From positions 1-46,124 of the forward strand of contig JBEBGG010000010.1 in assembly GCA_040081555.1 (NCBI GenBank): a stretch of 46,124 bases of DNA, read 5' to 3'. The translations under genes were made by a program, and so were the position numbers. Positions 8,459-17,531 of this stretch are shown one piece after another. The DNA comes from CADEEX01 sp040081555 (GTDB taxonomy: Bacteria; Acidobacteriota; Vicinamibacteria; Vicinamibacterales; CAVVIG01). The stretch's first letter is position 1; the number at the start of each line of letters is the position of its first letter. The notes below the pieces were generated by a model. The model searched no databases. It was given only the letters and a program-made list of their open reading frames with translations, and was not told the DNA's origin.

Positions 8459-9262
8459 ATGCAGGTCATTGAGCGAGGACGGGGCGACCCGCTGGTCATC
8501 GTGCCCGGCATTCAGGGGCGATGGGAGTGGATCCAGGGCGTTGTGGACCTGCTTGCTCAAACGCACCGAGTCCTGACCTTCTCGCTCGGTGACGAGCCGG
8601 CGGCGGACTGGGGTGCCCTACGCCCTGGACTGGACGGCTACGCCGATCAGATCGACGCTGCGCTCGCCAGCCGAGGTATTGCGCGGGCGGCGATCTGCGG
8701 CATTTCGTTTGGAGGACTCGTCGCCCTGCGCTTTGCGGCACGCGCGCCAGAGCGGGTGTCATCCCTGGTGCTGGTGTCAGTGCCGGGCCCGGACTGGCAT
8801 CTGAGCGAGCAGCACGAGCTCTACACGAAGCGGCCGTGGCTGTTTGCGCCGCTCTTCGCCGTGGGCGCGCTGCAACGTCTACATCGCGAGATTCGAGTGG
8901 TCTTTCCCCGCGCCGCTGACCAACTGCGATTCGCGGCCGGCTTTCTAGCCACGGCGATGCTCGCACCAGGATCAGCGGCACGCATGGCGAGGCGGGCACG
9001 TCTCATTGGCACTTACGATCGGCTGAGCGACTGCATCGCGGTACGTTGCCAGACGCTCATTATCCACGGCGATCCCGCCCTTGATCACGTCGTCGACGTC
9101 GGGGGGACGCGCCAGTATTCACGGCTCATAGGGGGAGCCCGGGTAGCCGTCCTCGAGCGGACCGGTCATCTGGGGTTCGCCACACGACCGCACGAATTCG
9201 CCCGTATCGTGCGGCAGTTTCTTTCGGGAGAGTGGCTGAGTCACCATGGCAGTGCTGCGTGA
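8459..9262 (+). CDS. Alpha/beta hydrolase
   Basis: A 267-residue cytoplasmic alpha/beta hydrolase. It has the oxyanion region VIVPGIQGRWEWI, the nucleophile elbow CGISFGG with serine, an acidic residue after IIHGDPALDHVVD, and the histidine in RTGHLGFATRP. The substrate cannot be told; an ester or CoA-thioester role in the surrounding fatty-acid operon is an inference. The ATG matches a normal hydrolase N-terminus; an upstream in-frame start at 8420 would add a non-conserved Cys/Arg stretch. Its last 17 bases overlap the next hydrolase gene, implying translational coupling. Confidence 0.85.
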   Translation: MQVIERGRGDPLVIVPGIQGRWEWIQGVVDLLAQTHRVLTFSLGDEPAADWGALRPGLDGYADQIDAALASRGIARAAICGISFGGLVALRFAARAPERVSSLVLVSVPGPDWHLSEQHELYTKRPWLFAPLFAVGALQRLHREIRVVFPRAADQLRFAAGFLATAMLAPGSAARMARRARLIGTYDRLSDCIAVRCQTLIIHGDPALDHVVDVGGTRQYSRLIGGARVAVLERTGHLGFATRPHEFARIVRQFLSGEWLSHHGSAA

Positions 9263-9917
9263 AATTCAGGGGCCGGTCGGCCGACTCGAAGTCCTGCTGG
9301 ACGAACCGCCCGCGCTTGGTGGGTCGCCTGAGGGACTGGTGATCAGCTCACCCGCGAGGCCGATTCGCGCAGCGGTGGTGTTCCATCATCCGCATCCGCA
9401 GTTTGGCGGCACCATGCACACGAAGACTGTGTACCAGGCCGCTAAGGCGCTTGCCCGGATCGGCTGCGTCGTCCTGCGCTTCAACTGCCGCGGTGTCGGC
9501 AAAAGTGGCGGGCAGTTCGACGATGGGCATGGGGAAATGGACGACTTCAAGGCCGCGCTCGACGTCATGCACCAACGCTATCCGGGCGCGCCACTTTGGG
9601 CGGCAGGCATGTCGTTCGGATCATGGGTGGGCCTGTCGGTTGGCGCCAACGACCCGCGCGTGTCGTTGCTGCTCGGTATAGCCATGCCAGTCAACAACTA
9701 CGATTTCAGCGCCGTGGCCGCCAGCACGAAGCCGAAGTTCTTCATCCACGGTGAGTTCGATGAGATCTGTTCGGAGAAACACATCCGCGAGTTCTACGCG
9801 CGCTCGGCGGATCCGAAGGAACTGGCGATCATCGAAGGATCAGATCACCTATTCGACGGCAAGGTCAGCCAAGTTGCGGACGCCGTCGAAGATCTCCTTG
9901 GAGACTGGCCATCATGA
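9246..9917 (+). CDS. Dienelactone-hydrolase-like alpha/beta hydrolase
   Basis: A 223-residue hydrolase of the compact type often annotated as alpha/beta hydrolase or CocE/dienelactone-like. Visible are VVFHHPHPQFGGTMHTK near the N-terminus, LRFNCRGVGKSGG, the nucleophile elbow AAGMSFGSWVG, the acidic residue in FIHGEFDEICS and the histidine in EGSDHLFDGK, so the triad is complete. It overlaps the upstream hydrolase by 17 bases and the thiolase by 4 (ATGA), placing it firmly inside the beta-oxidation operon. A thioesterase or esterase role is plausible but not shown. Confidence 0.85.
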   Translation: MAVLREIQGPVGRLEVLLDEPPALGGSPEGLVISSPARPIRAAVVFHHPHPQFGGTMHTKTVYQAAKALARIGCVVLRFNCRGVGKSGGQFDDGHGEMDDFKAALDVMHQRYPGAPLWAAGMSFGSWVGLSVGANDPRVSLLLGIAMPVNNYDFSAVAASTKPKFFIHGEFDEICSEKHIREFYARSADPKELAIIEGSDHLFDGKVSQVADAVEDLLGDWPS

Positions 9918-11086
9918 TGCATGACGCTGTGATCGTTTCTGCGGTGCGAACGGCGGTGGGCAAGGCACCAAACGGCACGCTGCGAGGCACCCGCCCTGAC
10001 GAGTTGGCGGCAGTGGTGATCGCCGAGGCGTTGAAGCGGGCGCCAGGCATCGCCCCCGCAGAGATCGACGATGTGATACTGGGTTGTGCCATGCCGGAGG
10101 CAGAGCAGGGACTCAACGTCGCGCGCATCGCCAGCTTGAGAGCTGGAGTGCCCGTGACGACTTCGGCTGTGACCGTCAATCGGTTCTGCGCGTCGGGCCT
10201 CCAGGCAATCGCATTCGCCGCCGAACGCATCAAGGGCGGCGGCGCGCAAGCAATCATTGCCGGCGGTACAGAGTCGATGAGCCTCATTCCGATGGGCGGG
10301 CACACGGTGGCGCCTAATCCGGCGCTCGTCGCACACTACCCCGACGCCTACCTCAGCACCGGGCTAGTCGCCGAGAATCACGCACGCGAAGCCGGCATCT
10401 CGCGCGAGGAACAGGACGCATTCTCGCTGCGCAGTCATCAGCGGGCACTGGCAGCCATCGACGGCGGGCGCTTCGTGGACGAGATCGTGCCGGTGACCGC
10501 CCGCCTGGTGGACCCGGCCACGGGCAAGACCACGGCGCGCGTATTCTCGGTCGACGAGGGACCGCGGCGCGAGTCCACGCTTCAGGCGCTCGCCACACTC
10601 AGGCCGGCGTTTCACACCAAGGGCAGCGTAACCGCCGGCAACTCCTCCCAAACGAGCGACGGTGCCTCGGCGGTCCTGGTCACCTCTGCGAGTCTGGCGC
10701 GCGAACGTGGACTCACCCCGCTGGCGCGGTTCGTGGCATTTGCAACGGCCGGTGTTGAGCCAGAGCGATTCGGCATCGGCCCTGTGCCGGCGATTCGAAA
10801 AGCGCTGAAGTTGGCCGGGCTCACGCTCGATCAGATCGATCTTGTAGAGCTGAACGAGGCGTTCGCAGCGCAGGTCCTCGCGTGTCTGAAGGAGCTACCG
10901 ATCGACCCGGAGCGCCTCAACGTGAACGGCGGCGCAATCGCGCTCGGTCATCCGCTTGGCTGCACAGGCGCGAAGCTCACCGCGACCCTCCTCTCTGAAA
11001 TGCACCGGCGCCGCAGCCGGTACGGCATCGTGTCCATGTGCGTCGGCGGTGGCATGGGCGCCGCCGGCATCTTTGAACGCCTCTGA
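9914..11086 (+). CDS. fadA: Acetyl-CoA acyltransferase (thiolase)
   Basis: The last step of beta-oxidation: thiolytic cleavage of 3-ketoacyl-CoA. The 390-residue length is standard. The acyl-accepting cysteine is in VNRFCASGLQAIA, the histidine in NGGAIALGHPLGCTGAKL, and the second cysteine in SMCVGGGMGAAGIFERL. The start codon overlaps the stop of the upstream hydrolase (ATGA), and the acyl-CoA dehydrogenase follows after about 20 bases. It partners the FadN-like protein, as in Bacillus fadNAE. Confidence 0.95.
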   Translation: MMHDAVIVSAVRTAVGKAPNGTLRGTRPDELAAVVIAEALKRAPGIAPAEIDDVILGCAMPEAEQGLNVARIASLRAGVPVTTSAVTVNRFCASGLQAIAFAAERIKGGGAQAIIAGGTESMSLIPMGGHTVAPNPALVAHYPDAYLSTGLVAENHAREAGISREEQDAFSLRSHQRALAAIDGGRFVDEIVPVTARLVDPATGKTTARVFSVDEGPRRESTLQALATLRPAFHTKGSVTAGNSSQTSDGASAVLVTSASLARERGLTPLARFVAFATAGVEPERFGIGPVPAIRKALKLAGLTLDQIDLVELNEAFAAQVLACLKELPIDPERLNVNGGAIALGHPLGCTGAKLTATLLSEMHRRRSRYGIVSMCVGGGMGAAGIFERL

Positions 11087-11105
11087 TTTCCCGGGGAACC
11101 TCGAC

Positions 11106-12878
11106 ATGACTCTTCCTTCAACGGCCACAACACTTCGCGGTGGTGAATGGTTGCTGCGAGACACGGACCCAGCCACTGTCTTTACGCCGGAGCGCCTGAC
11201 CGACGAGCATCGCCTGATCGGCCAGACCGTCAGCGACTTCGTCGAGAAAGAAGTGCTACCGGCGCTTGACCGCCTCGAAGGCAAGGACTGGGCGCTGGCG
11301 CGAGCCCTTGTCCGCCGTTGTGGCGACCTCGGCCTGATTGGCGTCGACGCTGCCGAGGCCTACGGTGGAGTGGGCCTGGACAAGGTGTCGTCGCTCATCG
11401 TCAGCGAGCGGATGTCGGGTGGAGCTTCGTTTGGGGCCACCTTCGGCGCGCAGTCTAACCTCACCGCACTCCCCCTGGTGCTGTTCGGCACCGAGGCGCA
11501 GAAGCAGAAATACCTGCCGCGCGTGCTGTCTGGCGAACTCGTCGGCGCGTACTGCCTGAGCGAACCAGGGTCGGGATCTGACGCGCTTGGCGCCCGCACG
11601 CGCGCCACCAGGAACGCTGACGGCAGCTTCACGCTGAACGGCGAGAAGGCCTGGATCACCAACGGCGGCTTCGCGGACATCTTCATCGTCTTTGCGAAAG
11701 TCGACGGTGAGCTATTCACGGCGTTCATCGTCGAACGGGCCTTCGGCGTGACCAACGGGAAAGAGGAGCACAAGATGGGGCTCCACGGCTCCTCGACCAC
11801 GCCGGTGCTCTTCCAGAACGTGGTCGTGCCTGCCGAGAACCTGCTCGGCGAGGTCGGCAAAGGACACCGCATTGCCTTCAATGTCCTCAACTTCGCCAGG
11901 TTCAAACTTGGCGCGATGTGCGTGGGCGCGGCACGACTGGCGATTGGTGAAGCGGCGAAGTATGCGGGCGAGCGTCGGCAGTTCGGCCAGCCGATTGCGA
12001 GCTTTGGCGCAATCAAACACAAGCTCGGCGAGATGGTGTCACGCACCTACGCCGTGGAAAGTCTGGTGTATCGCACCATCGGGCTCATTGAGACGCGCAT
12101 TGCGTCGACACCGCACGACGCCACAGATCAGGGGCCGACACTGGCCGCCTTCGAGGAGTTTGCGGCCGAGGCATCGATCGCCAAGGTGGCGGGGAGCGAG
12201 AGCACCAACTTTGTCCTCGACGAGAACATTCAGGTGCACGGCGGCAACGGTTTCGTGAGGGACTATCCCGCCGAGCGCCACTATCGAGACGCGAGAGTGA
12301 ACCGCATCTTCGAGGGCACCAACGAGATCAACCGTCTCCTCATCCCCGGCATGTTTGCCCGCCGTGCAGTGAAGGGGGAGATTGGCATCATCGCGGCGGC
12401 CAAGGCGCTGCAGGAGGAGCTCCTCAGCCCGCCGGCCCTTCCCACGGAAGACTCGGCGCCCTTCGCCGACGAACGGCGAGCCGTGACGGCGTTCAAGAAG
12501 GCTTCGCTCATGGTGCTCGGCCTCGCGATGCAGACCTATCGGGACAAACTGGCGGACGAGCAGGAAGTCCTGATGCACCTAGCGGACATGCTGACCGACA
12601 CCTTCGCCGCCGAAAGCGCGCTCCTGCGCGCGACCCTGGCAGAGGGTCAACCCAAAGCCACGCTCCATGCCGCGGCGGCCAGAATATTCGTGAACGACGC
12701 GGCCATGCGCATCGACGCCTCGGGGCGTCAGGCGCTTGCAGTCATGACCGAGGGCGACACGCTGCGGACAATGATGGCGGCGTTCCGGCGATTCTTCAAA
12801 CAGCTCCCCATCAACACCGCGGCCCTTCGCCGGCTTCTTTCGGACGAGGCCGTGAAGAAGGGCGGCTGGGTCTTCTAG
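11106..12878 (+). CDS. fadE: Acyl-CoA dehydrogenase, FadE type
   Basis: An FAD-dependent acyl-CoA dehydrogenase of 590 residues, the first enzyme of beta-oxidation. The core (about 40-420) shows YCLSEPGSGSDALGARTRA and GEKAWITNGGFADIF (flavin and substrate binding), ERRQFGQPIASFGAIKHKL, and the catalytic glutamate region RVNRIFEGTNEINRL. The C-terminal 150-residue extension is typical of the VLCAD/FadE long-chain class, so long-chain acyl-CoA is the likely substrate. ATG 11106 was chosen because the upstream open frame to 10956 overlaps the thiolase. GGGGA precedes the ATG by about 9 bases. Last gene of the operon. Confidence 0.93.
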   Translation: MTLPSTATTLRGGEWLLRDTDPATVFTPERLTDEHRLIGQTVSDFVEKEVLPALDRLEGKDWALARALVRRCGDLGLIGVDAAEAYGGVGLDKVSSLIVSERMSGGASFGATFGAQSNLTALPLVLFGTEAQKQKYLPRVLSGELVGAYCLSEPGSGSDALGARTRATRNADGSFTLNGEKAWITNGGFADIFIVFAKVDGELFTAFIVERAFGVTNGKEEHKMGLHGSSTTPVLFQNVVVPAENLLGEVGKGHRIAFNVLNFARFKLGAMCVGAARLAIGEAAKYAGERRQFGQPIASFGAIKHKLGEMVSRTYAVESLVYRTIGLIETRIASTPHDATDQGPTLAAFEEFAAEASIAKVAGSESTNFVLDENIQVHGGNGFVRDYPAERHYRDARVNRIFEGTNEINRLLIPGMFARRAVKGEIGIIAAAKALQEELLSPPALPTEDSAPFADERRAVTAFKKASLMVLGLAMQTYRDKLADEQEVLMHLADMLTDTFAAESALLRATLAEGQPKATLHAAAARIFVNDAAMRIDASGRQALAVMTEGDTLRTMMAAFRRFFKQLPINTAALRRLLSDEAVKKGGWVF

Positions 12879-12907
12879 TTAGATAGGGCTCCGGTCGACG
12901 TCTTCGC

Positions 12908-12913
12908 TAAAAT
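12908..12913 (+). promoter_or_regulatory. Probable -10 box of the DUF1684 gene (TAAAAT)
   Basis: TAAAAT sits 9 bases before the ATG in the 44-base gap after fadE. There is no ribosome-binding site. It suggests a separate, leaderless transcript for the DUF1684-HAD pair. Confidence 0.45.
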
Positions 12914-12922
12914 AGGCCCGAG

Positions 12923-13534
12923 ATGATGACTGGGCTCCAAACAGCGGCGATTGCGCTCGGACTGACTGTCGCAACGGTCGCGGCAGCATGCAACCGACCT
13001 CCCGACGATCCGCAGGACTACGCCGCGAGGATCGCTGAAGCTCGCGCGTCAAAAGACGCCGACTTTCAGCGCACCAACGACCCGGTGCCGGCCGACAAGA
13101 AGGCGCAGTTTCTTCCGCTGGCCTACTACCCTGTCGACCCGGAGTATCACGTGCTTGCGGCGCTGACTCCGGCGACAACACGCGTCGAGGTGATGATGCC
13201 GACCTCGAGCGGTCAGCCCCGCCGGATGATCAAGATAGGCATGCTGACGTTTACCCTCAAGGGACAGCCGATGTCGCTCGCGGCGTACACCGAGAATGAC
13301 CTGAACCGGCTGTTCGTGCCCTTCAGCGATCTCACCAGTGGCACAGAGACCTACCCTGCCGGCCGCTTCCTCGATCTCGATCGCACGCCAACCAGCTTGT
13401 ACGAGCTCGACTTCAACCGCGCCTATCTCCCGTACTGCTATTACAACGCCGCGTTCGAGTGCCCCTATCCACCGCCAGAAAATCGGCTCAAGACGCCAAT
13501 TCGCGCCGGTGAACGCATGAAGACCTCCGCGTGA
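12923..13534 (+). CDS. DUF1684 domain protein, probable lipoprotein
   Basis: A 203-residue exported protein. The N-terminus is a signal peptide ending in TVAAAC, an imperfect lipobox, so membrane anchoring is likely but not certain. The rest matches the DUF1684 family by its pattern: AQFLPLAYYPVDPEYHVLA near the middle, then GTETYPAGRFLDLD, then LDFNRAYLPYCYYN and CPYPPPENRLKTPI near the end. The function of the family is unknown. The stop codon overlaps the GTG start of the HAD gene. Confidence 0.8.
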   Translation: MMTGLQTAAIALGLTVATVAAACNRPPDDPQDYAARIAEARASKDADFQRTNDPVPADKKAQFLPLAYYPVDPEYHVLAALTPATTRVEVMMPTSSGQPRRMIKIGMLTFTLKGQPMSLAAYTENDLNRLFVPFSDLTSGTETYPAGRFLDLDRTPTSLYELDFNRAYLPYCYYNAAFECPYPPPENRLKTPIRAGERMKTSA

Positions 13535-14205
13535 TCACCGCCGTTGTCTTCGACTTCGATGGCGTTATCGCCAACAGCGAGCCGTTACATTTCCATGCCT
13601 TTCGAAGTGTTGCCGCGCGTGTCGGCCTGACCCTCACGGAAGCGGACTACTACAGCCGCTATCTTGGGTTCGACGATGTGGGGGCCTTCAGGGCGATGGG
13701 GGAGGATGCACGCACGCCACTGAGCGACGCCACCATCGCGACGCTGGTCGCCGAGAAGGCGGTCGCGCTCGAAGCGCTCGAACATGGCGGCTCGGTGCTG
13801 TTTCCAGGTGCCCGGGAGGCGATTGTACGAATGGCCGCCTATGGCCCAATCGCCATCGCCTCAGGCGCCATCAGGCCGGAGATTCTCCGCGTTCTCGAAC
13901 GCGAGCAACTCAGTCACTACTTCCCCATCGTCGTCTCGGCAGAGGATACGCCGGCGAGCAAGCCGGACCCGGCGCCCTATCGACTCGCTGTGCAGCGGCT
14001 CGCGGCGGAGACCGGCTCGAGGCTGAGTCCGGAGACCTGTGTGGCAGTGGAAGACTCGCGATGGGGTTTGCAGTCGGCACGAGGGGCAGGGCTGAAGACC
14101 ATCGGGATCACGCAGAGCTACAGCTCTAGCGAACTCCGGGCTGAGGCCGATATGGTAATTGACCATTTGGATGAGCTCACGTCGACGTTACTCTCGCGGC
14201 TCTAG
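13531..14205 (+). CDS. HAD-superfamily phosphatase / phosphomutase
   Basis: A 224-residue HAD hydrolase of the beta-phosphoglucomutase/phosphoglycolate-phosphatase class. Motif I is VVFDFDGVIANSEPLH with nucleophile and acid/base aspartates, followed by a helical cap. Motif II is AIASGAIR, motif III is the lysine in ASKPDPAPYRLAVQRL, and motif IV is AVEDSRWGLQSARGAG. The substrate is not determined. It starts with GTG, whose last two bases begin the upstream stop (GTGA), so translation is probably coupled to the DUF1684 gene. Confidence 0.9.
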   Translation: MITAVVFDFDGVIANSEPLHFHAFRSVAARVGLTLTEADYYSRYLGFDDVGAFRAMGEDARTPLSDATIATLVAEKAVALEALEHGGSVLFPGAREAIVRMAAYGPIAIASGAIRPEILRVLEREQLSHYFPIVVSAEDTPASKPDPAPYRLAVQRLAAETGSRLSPETCVAVEDSRWGLQSARGAGLKTIGITQSYSSSELRAEADMVIDHLDELTSTLLSRL

Positions 14206-14342
14206 CCCTCCGTCCGTGCGATCGCTATTCATTTTCTTGGATGCGATTGAAATACTGTGAAGACTGCGCGCGGTTCGCCGGTTTCGGTCCCGTCGGAGGG
14301 ACATACTGGCGCATCACATTGGTGCGACGAGGAGAATTTTCG
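14206..14342 (+). promoter_or_regulatory. Leader/promoter region of the TonB receptor gene
   Basis: A 137-base non-coding leader. It is more AT-rich at its left end (TCATTTTCTTGG, then TTGAAATACTGT around 14267-14278, a possible extended -10). It ends in GACGAGGAGAATTTTCG directly before the ATG, a strong ribosome-binding site. Unlike most genes here it appears to have a normal 5' untranslated region. The frame is open upstream to 14241, but those codons give no signal peptide. Confidence 0.4.
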
Positions 14343-17300
14343 ATGCGATTGCTGAAAACGTTGCTGTTCCTGGTAGCGGTAGTCTTTGCCGGACAGCCCG
14401 CCGCGGCGCAAAGTACCACTGGTACGATTCGAGGCCACGTCGAAGACGCGCAAGGCCTCGCACTTCCTGGCGTCACGGTTAGTGTCAGCTCGCCGAATTT
14501 ACAGGGCGTTCGCTCGACGGTCACCGCGGCCAACGGCGACTTCGTTCTGGTCTCTCTGCCATCGGGCTCGTACACGGCGACGTTTGAGCTGAGCAGTTTT
14601 CAGCGCCAGCAGCTCTCGGTCACCGTCGCGCCGACGCAAGTAGCGCCTGTGAATGTCACACTCGGCCTCGCCAATGTCGCGGAAAGCGTCACGGTTACGG
14701 CGGCGAGTGCCGACGTGCTCCTGAACACCTCGCAGGTGGCCACCAACTTCCGCCGAGAACTCATCCAGACTCTGCCGACAAACCGAGACATCAACTCCTA
14801 TCTGCTGCTGGCTCCGGGTGTTCACCCGACCGGCCCGAATGGTGCGTATTCGATCGCGGGCTCGGCTTCTTTTGAGAATCTGTTTCTGGTGAACGGCGTG
14901 ACGGTCAACGAGAACCTGCGCGGCCAAGCCAACGACCTCTACATCGAAGATGCAATTCAGGAGACGACGATCGCGACGGCGGGCGTATCTGCTGAATACG
15001 GCCGGTTTGCCGGTGGTGTTGTCAACGTTGTTACGAAATCCGGCGGCAACGACTATACGGGCTCCTTCCGCGAGACGCTGTTCAACGACAAGTGGCGCGG
15101 GTTGACACCCTTCGAGAACACCAGCATCGCAGCCGACCCGGCACATAAGGAAACACGAATCAACAAGACGGTGCCGACGCACGAGTACACCCTCGGCGGA
15201 CGCATCCTGCGCGACCGTCTCTGGTTTTTCACTGCGGGACGCCTCCAGACCCAGTCCGAAGGCCGCCAGCTCGTGGCCACCAACATCCCCTACACCTATG
15301 AGCGTCCGTCGCGCCGCTACGAAGGAAAGGGCACGTACTCGATGAATTCGAATCATCGCGTCGTTGGCGCCTACACCAAGATCATCGACAGCCAGGTGAA
15401 CAACACCTTCAGCACGGCGGCGTCGATGGACGTCGCCAGCCTGTACACGCGAAACACCCCACAGGACCTGGGTGTCGTGACCTACAGCGGCGTCCTCAGG
15501 TCGAACTTGTTCGTGGAGGCAACGTTCTCGAAGCGCCACTTCACGATCGAGGGTGACGGTGCCCGATCGCAAGACCTGATCGACGGCACTCTAATGATCG
15601 ACAATGCCCGGGGCCTGCGGTTTTGGTCAGCCACCTTCTGTGGCGTCTGCACGCCTGAGCAACGGGACAACGAAGATCTCTTCGGTAAGCTGACGTACTT
15701 TTTGACAACAGATAACCGAGGGTCCCACACGGTTACCGCCGGCGGCGACAGCTTCAACGATATCCGCGTCGCCAACAACCGCCAATCCGGCAGCGACTAT
15801 CGCATCTACAACACCGGCACGATCGTCCGAGGAACCGGTACGGCCGCCGTCGTCTATCCGGTCTCGCTCGGCGACGGGTCAACGTTCATTCAGTACAACC
15901 CAATCCCTGTCCTGAGCCAAGGGTCGAACTTCCGGACGTACTCGGCGTTTGTAAACGACGCCTGGCGCGTCAACGGTCGCCTGACCGCCAACCTCGGTCT
16001 CCGCTGGGACAAGAATCACGGCGAGGATCAGCAGGGCAACCTGGTGGCCAAAGACAGTGCGCTCAGCCCGCGCCTGGGCGTGGTGCTGGATCCTTTCGGA
16101 GACCAGAAGTGGTCGCTCACCGCGAGCTTCGCTCAGTACGTCACGGCACTGAATAACAGTATCGGCGACTCCTCGTCTGCGGGCGGAAACCCCCAGAGCT
16201 TCCGGTTCACCTATGGCGGGCCGAGCATCAACGCCGACTCAACTGCAGCAACGCTGACCTCGAGCCCAGCGGCAATTGCTCAGATCTTCGACTGGTTCAA
16301 CGCCAACGGCGGCATCAAGCGGCCGCTGCGAAGTCAGCCAACGCTGCCTGGCATCACGCCGCAAATCCTCGGCAACCTCAAGTCGCCGAGTGCCATTGAA
16401 TACGCCACCGGGGTGAATCGTCAGTTCGGCAACAAGGCGGCGCTACGCGCCGACTATGTGTATCGCGACTACCACAACTTCTACGTCCAGCGCACCGACA
16501 CATCTACCGGCCAAGTCAAAGACTCTCTGGGGAAGCAGTACGACCTGGCGCTGATTGAGAATACTGACGTGCTCAAGCGCCGGTATAGCGGTCTGACGAC
16601 GCAGGGCACCTATCGCCCGGCAAGCCGGACCGACGTGGGCGCCACCTACACGCTGTCGCGCGCGTGGGGCAATGTCAACGGTGAGAACCTCTCCAGCGGG
16701 CCGGTCACGAGCGACGCGCTCAGCTACCCGGAGTATCGTCAGGCGTCATGGAACTTCCCGGAAGGCGACCTGCAGATCGATCAGCGCCATCGCGCTAGGT
16801 TGTGGGTGAACTACGGCATTCCCTGGGTGAAGAATCTGAGCGTCAGCCTGCTCGAAACGCTCGAAAGCGGCACACCATTTGGAGCAAACAACCTCAACAA
16901 CGCGAGCTTCAACGGCGCGAATCCACAGGCCTTCGTCACCAACCCCGGATATCTGACACCGCCGGACGGATCAACGACGATCTACTACTTCGCCGCTGAC
17001 TGCTCGAACGTTCCCGCGGCAGTGGCCACAGCCGGCTTCGGCTGCACGAGCGGAAATCGACGCGATGCGTTCCGCACTGTCGGCCAGAAGCGTACGGACC
17101 TGGCTGCGAACTACGAGTATCCGGTGAAGGTCGGCGGCCGCACGGTGACCACGTTCTTCCACCTGAGCGTCGTCAATCTGTTCGGTCAGTTCCAACTCTG
17201 TGGATGCGGCGGCACGATCTTCTCCAACGGCGGCGCCGTGCAGCAAACACGCATCGACCAGACGGTTCGCACGAACGTCTCGACACCAGCCACGTACGCA

Positions 17301-17435
17301 GCGTTCAATCCGTTCACGCAGACGCCGGTTCAGGGCACGCACTGGAACTACGGACCGAACTTCGGCACCGCGCTCAATCGGTTCGCGTACACCACGCCGC
17401 GCACTTTGCAGTTCGGTTTCGGTGTTCGCTTCTAG
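14343..17435 (+). CDS. TonB-dependent receptor with carboxypeptidase-regulatory-like domain
   Basis: A large outer-membrane protein of 1030 residues. Signal peptide: MRLLKTLLFLVAVVFAG to about AAAQ. Next is a carboxypeptidase-regulatory-like beta-sandwich (about 25-110, GTIRGHVEDAQGLALPGVTV). A plug domain follows (about 120-240) with SFENLFLVNGVTVNENLR and AEYGRFAGGVVNVVTKSGG, then a long beta-barrel ending in PRTLQFGFGVRF with the terminal phenylalanine used for BAM insertion. This Oar-like architecture is abundant in Acidobacteriota. The imported ligand is unknown; no transporter or polysaccharide-degrading genes flank it. The start is set by the strong ribosome-binding site and the signal peptide. 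Confidence 0.93.
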   Translation: MRLLKTLLFLVAVVFAGQPAAAQSTTGTIRGHVEDAQGLALPGVTVSVSSPNLQGVRSTVTAANGDFVLVSLPSGSYTATFELSSFQRQQLSVTVAPTQVAPVNVTLGLANVAESVTVTAASADVLLNTSQVATNFRRELIQTLPTNRDINSYLLLAPGVHPTGPNGAYSIAGSASFENLFLVNGVTVNENLRGQANDLYIEDAIQETTIATAGVSAEYGRFAGGVVNVVTKSGGNDYTGSFRETLFNDKWRGLTPFENTSIAADPAHKETRINKTVPTHEYTLGGRILRDRLWFFTAGRLQTQSEGRQLVATNIPYTYERPSRRYEGKGTYSMNSNHRVVGAYTKIIDSQVNNTFSTAASMDVASLYTRNTPQDLGVVTYSGVLRSNLFVEATFSKRHFTIEGDGARSQDLIDGTLMIDNARGLRFWSATFCGVCTPEQRDNEDLFGKLTYFLTTDNRGSHTVTAGGDSFNDIRVANNRQSGSDYRIYNTGTIVRGTGTAAVVYPVSLGDGSTFIQYNPIPVLSQGSNFRTYSAFVNDAWRVNGRLTANLGLRWDKNHGEDQQGNLVAKDSALSPRLGVVLDPFGDQKWSLTASFAQYVTALNNSIGDSSSAGGNPQSFRFTYGGPSINADSTAATLTSSPAAIAQIFDWFNANGGIKRPLRSQPTLPGITPQILGNLKSPSAIEYATGVNRQFGNKAALRADYVYRDYHNFYVQRTDTSTGQVKDSLGKQYDLALIENTDVLKRRYSGLTTQGTYRPASRTDVGATYTLSRAWGNVNGENLSSGPVTSDALSYPEYRQASWNFPEGDLQIDQRHRARLWVNYGIPWVKNLSVSLLETLESGTPFGANNLNNASFNGANPQAFVTNPGYLTPPDGSTTIYYFAADCSNVPAAVATAGFGCTSGNRRDAFRTVGQKRTDLAANYEYPVKVGGRTVTTFFHLSVVNLFGQFQLCGCGGTIFSNGGAVQQTRIDQTVRTNVSTPATYAAFNPFTQTPVQGTHWNYGPNFGTALNRFAYTTPRTLQFGFGVRF

Positions 17436-17480
17436 CGGACCAGATCAGCCACTGCCTGACTACATCCACTGATTCAGACA

Positions 17481-17515
17481 CGGGCGGCGCCAGATGGCGC
17501 CGCCCGTTTTCTTTT
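17481..17515 (+). terminator. Rho-independent terminator after the TonB receptor
   Basis: A perfect 11-base-pair stem (CGGGCGGCGCC / GGCGCCGCCCG) closes a 4-base loop AGAT. It is followed directly by TTTTCTTTT. It lies 46 bases after the receptor stop and ends just before the -10 box of the SirB1-type gene. Confidence 0.93.
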
Positions 17516-17519
17516 GCGC

Positions 17520-17525
17520 TATCCT
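17520..17525 (+). promoter_or_regulatory. Probable -10 box of the SirB1-type gene (TATCCT)
   Basis: TATCCT starts 5 bases after the terminator T-run and is 6 bases from the GTG start. Transcription would begin at or next to the start codon. The -35 would fall within the terminator hairpin. Confidence 0.4.
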
Positions 17526-17531
17526 TGCTGC

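Noticed and set aside
14499..15572. Open frame of 357 codons antisense to the TonB receptor
   Set aside because: Overlaps the conserved regulatory and plug domains; translation is Arg/Val-rich without recognisable motifs.
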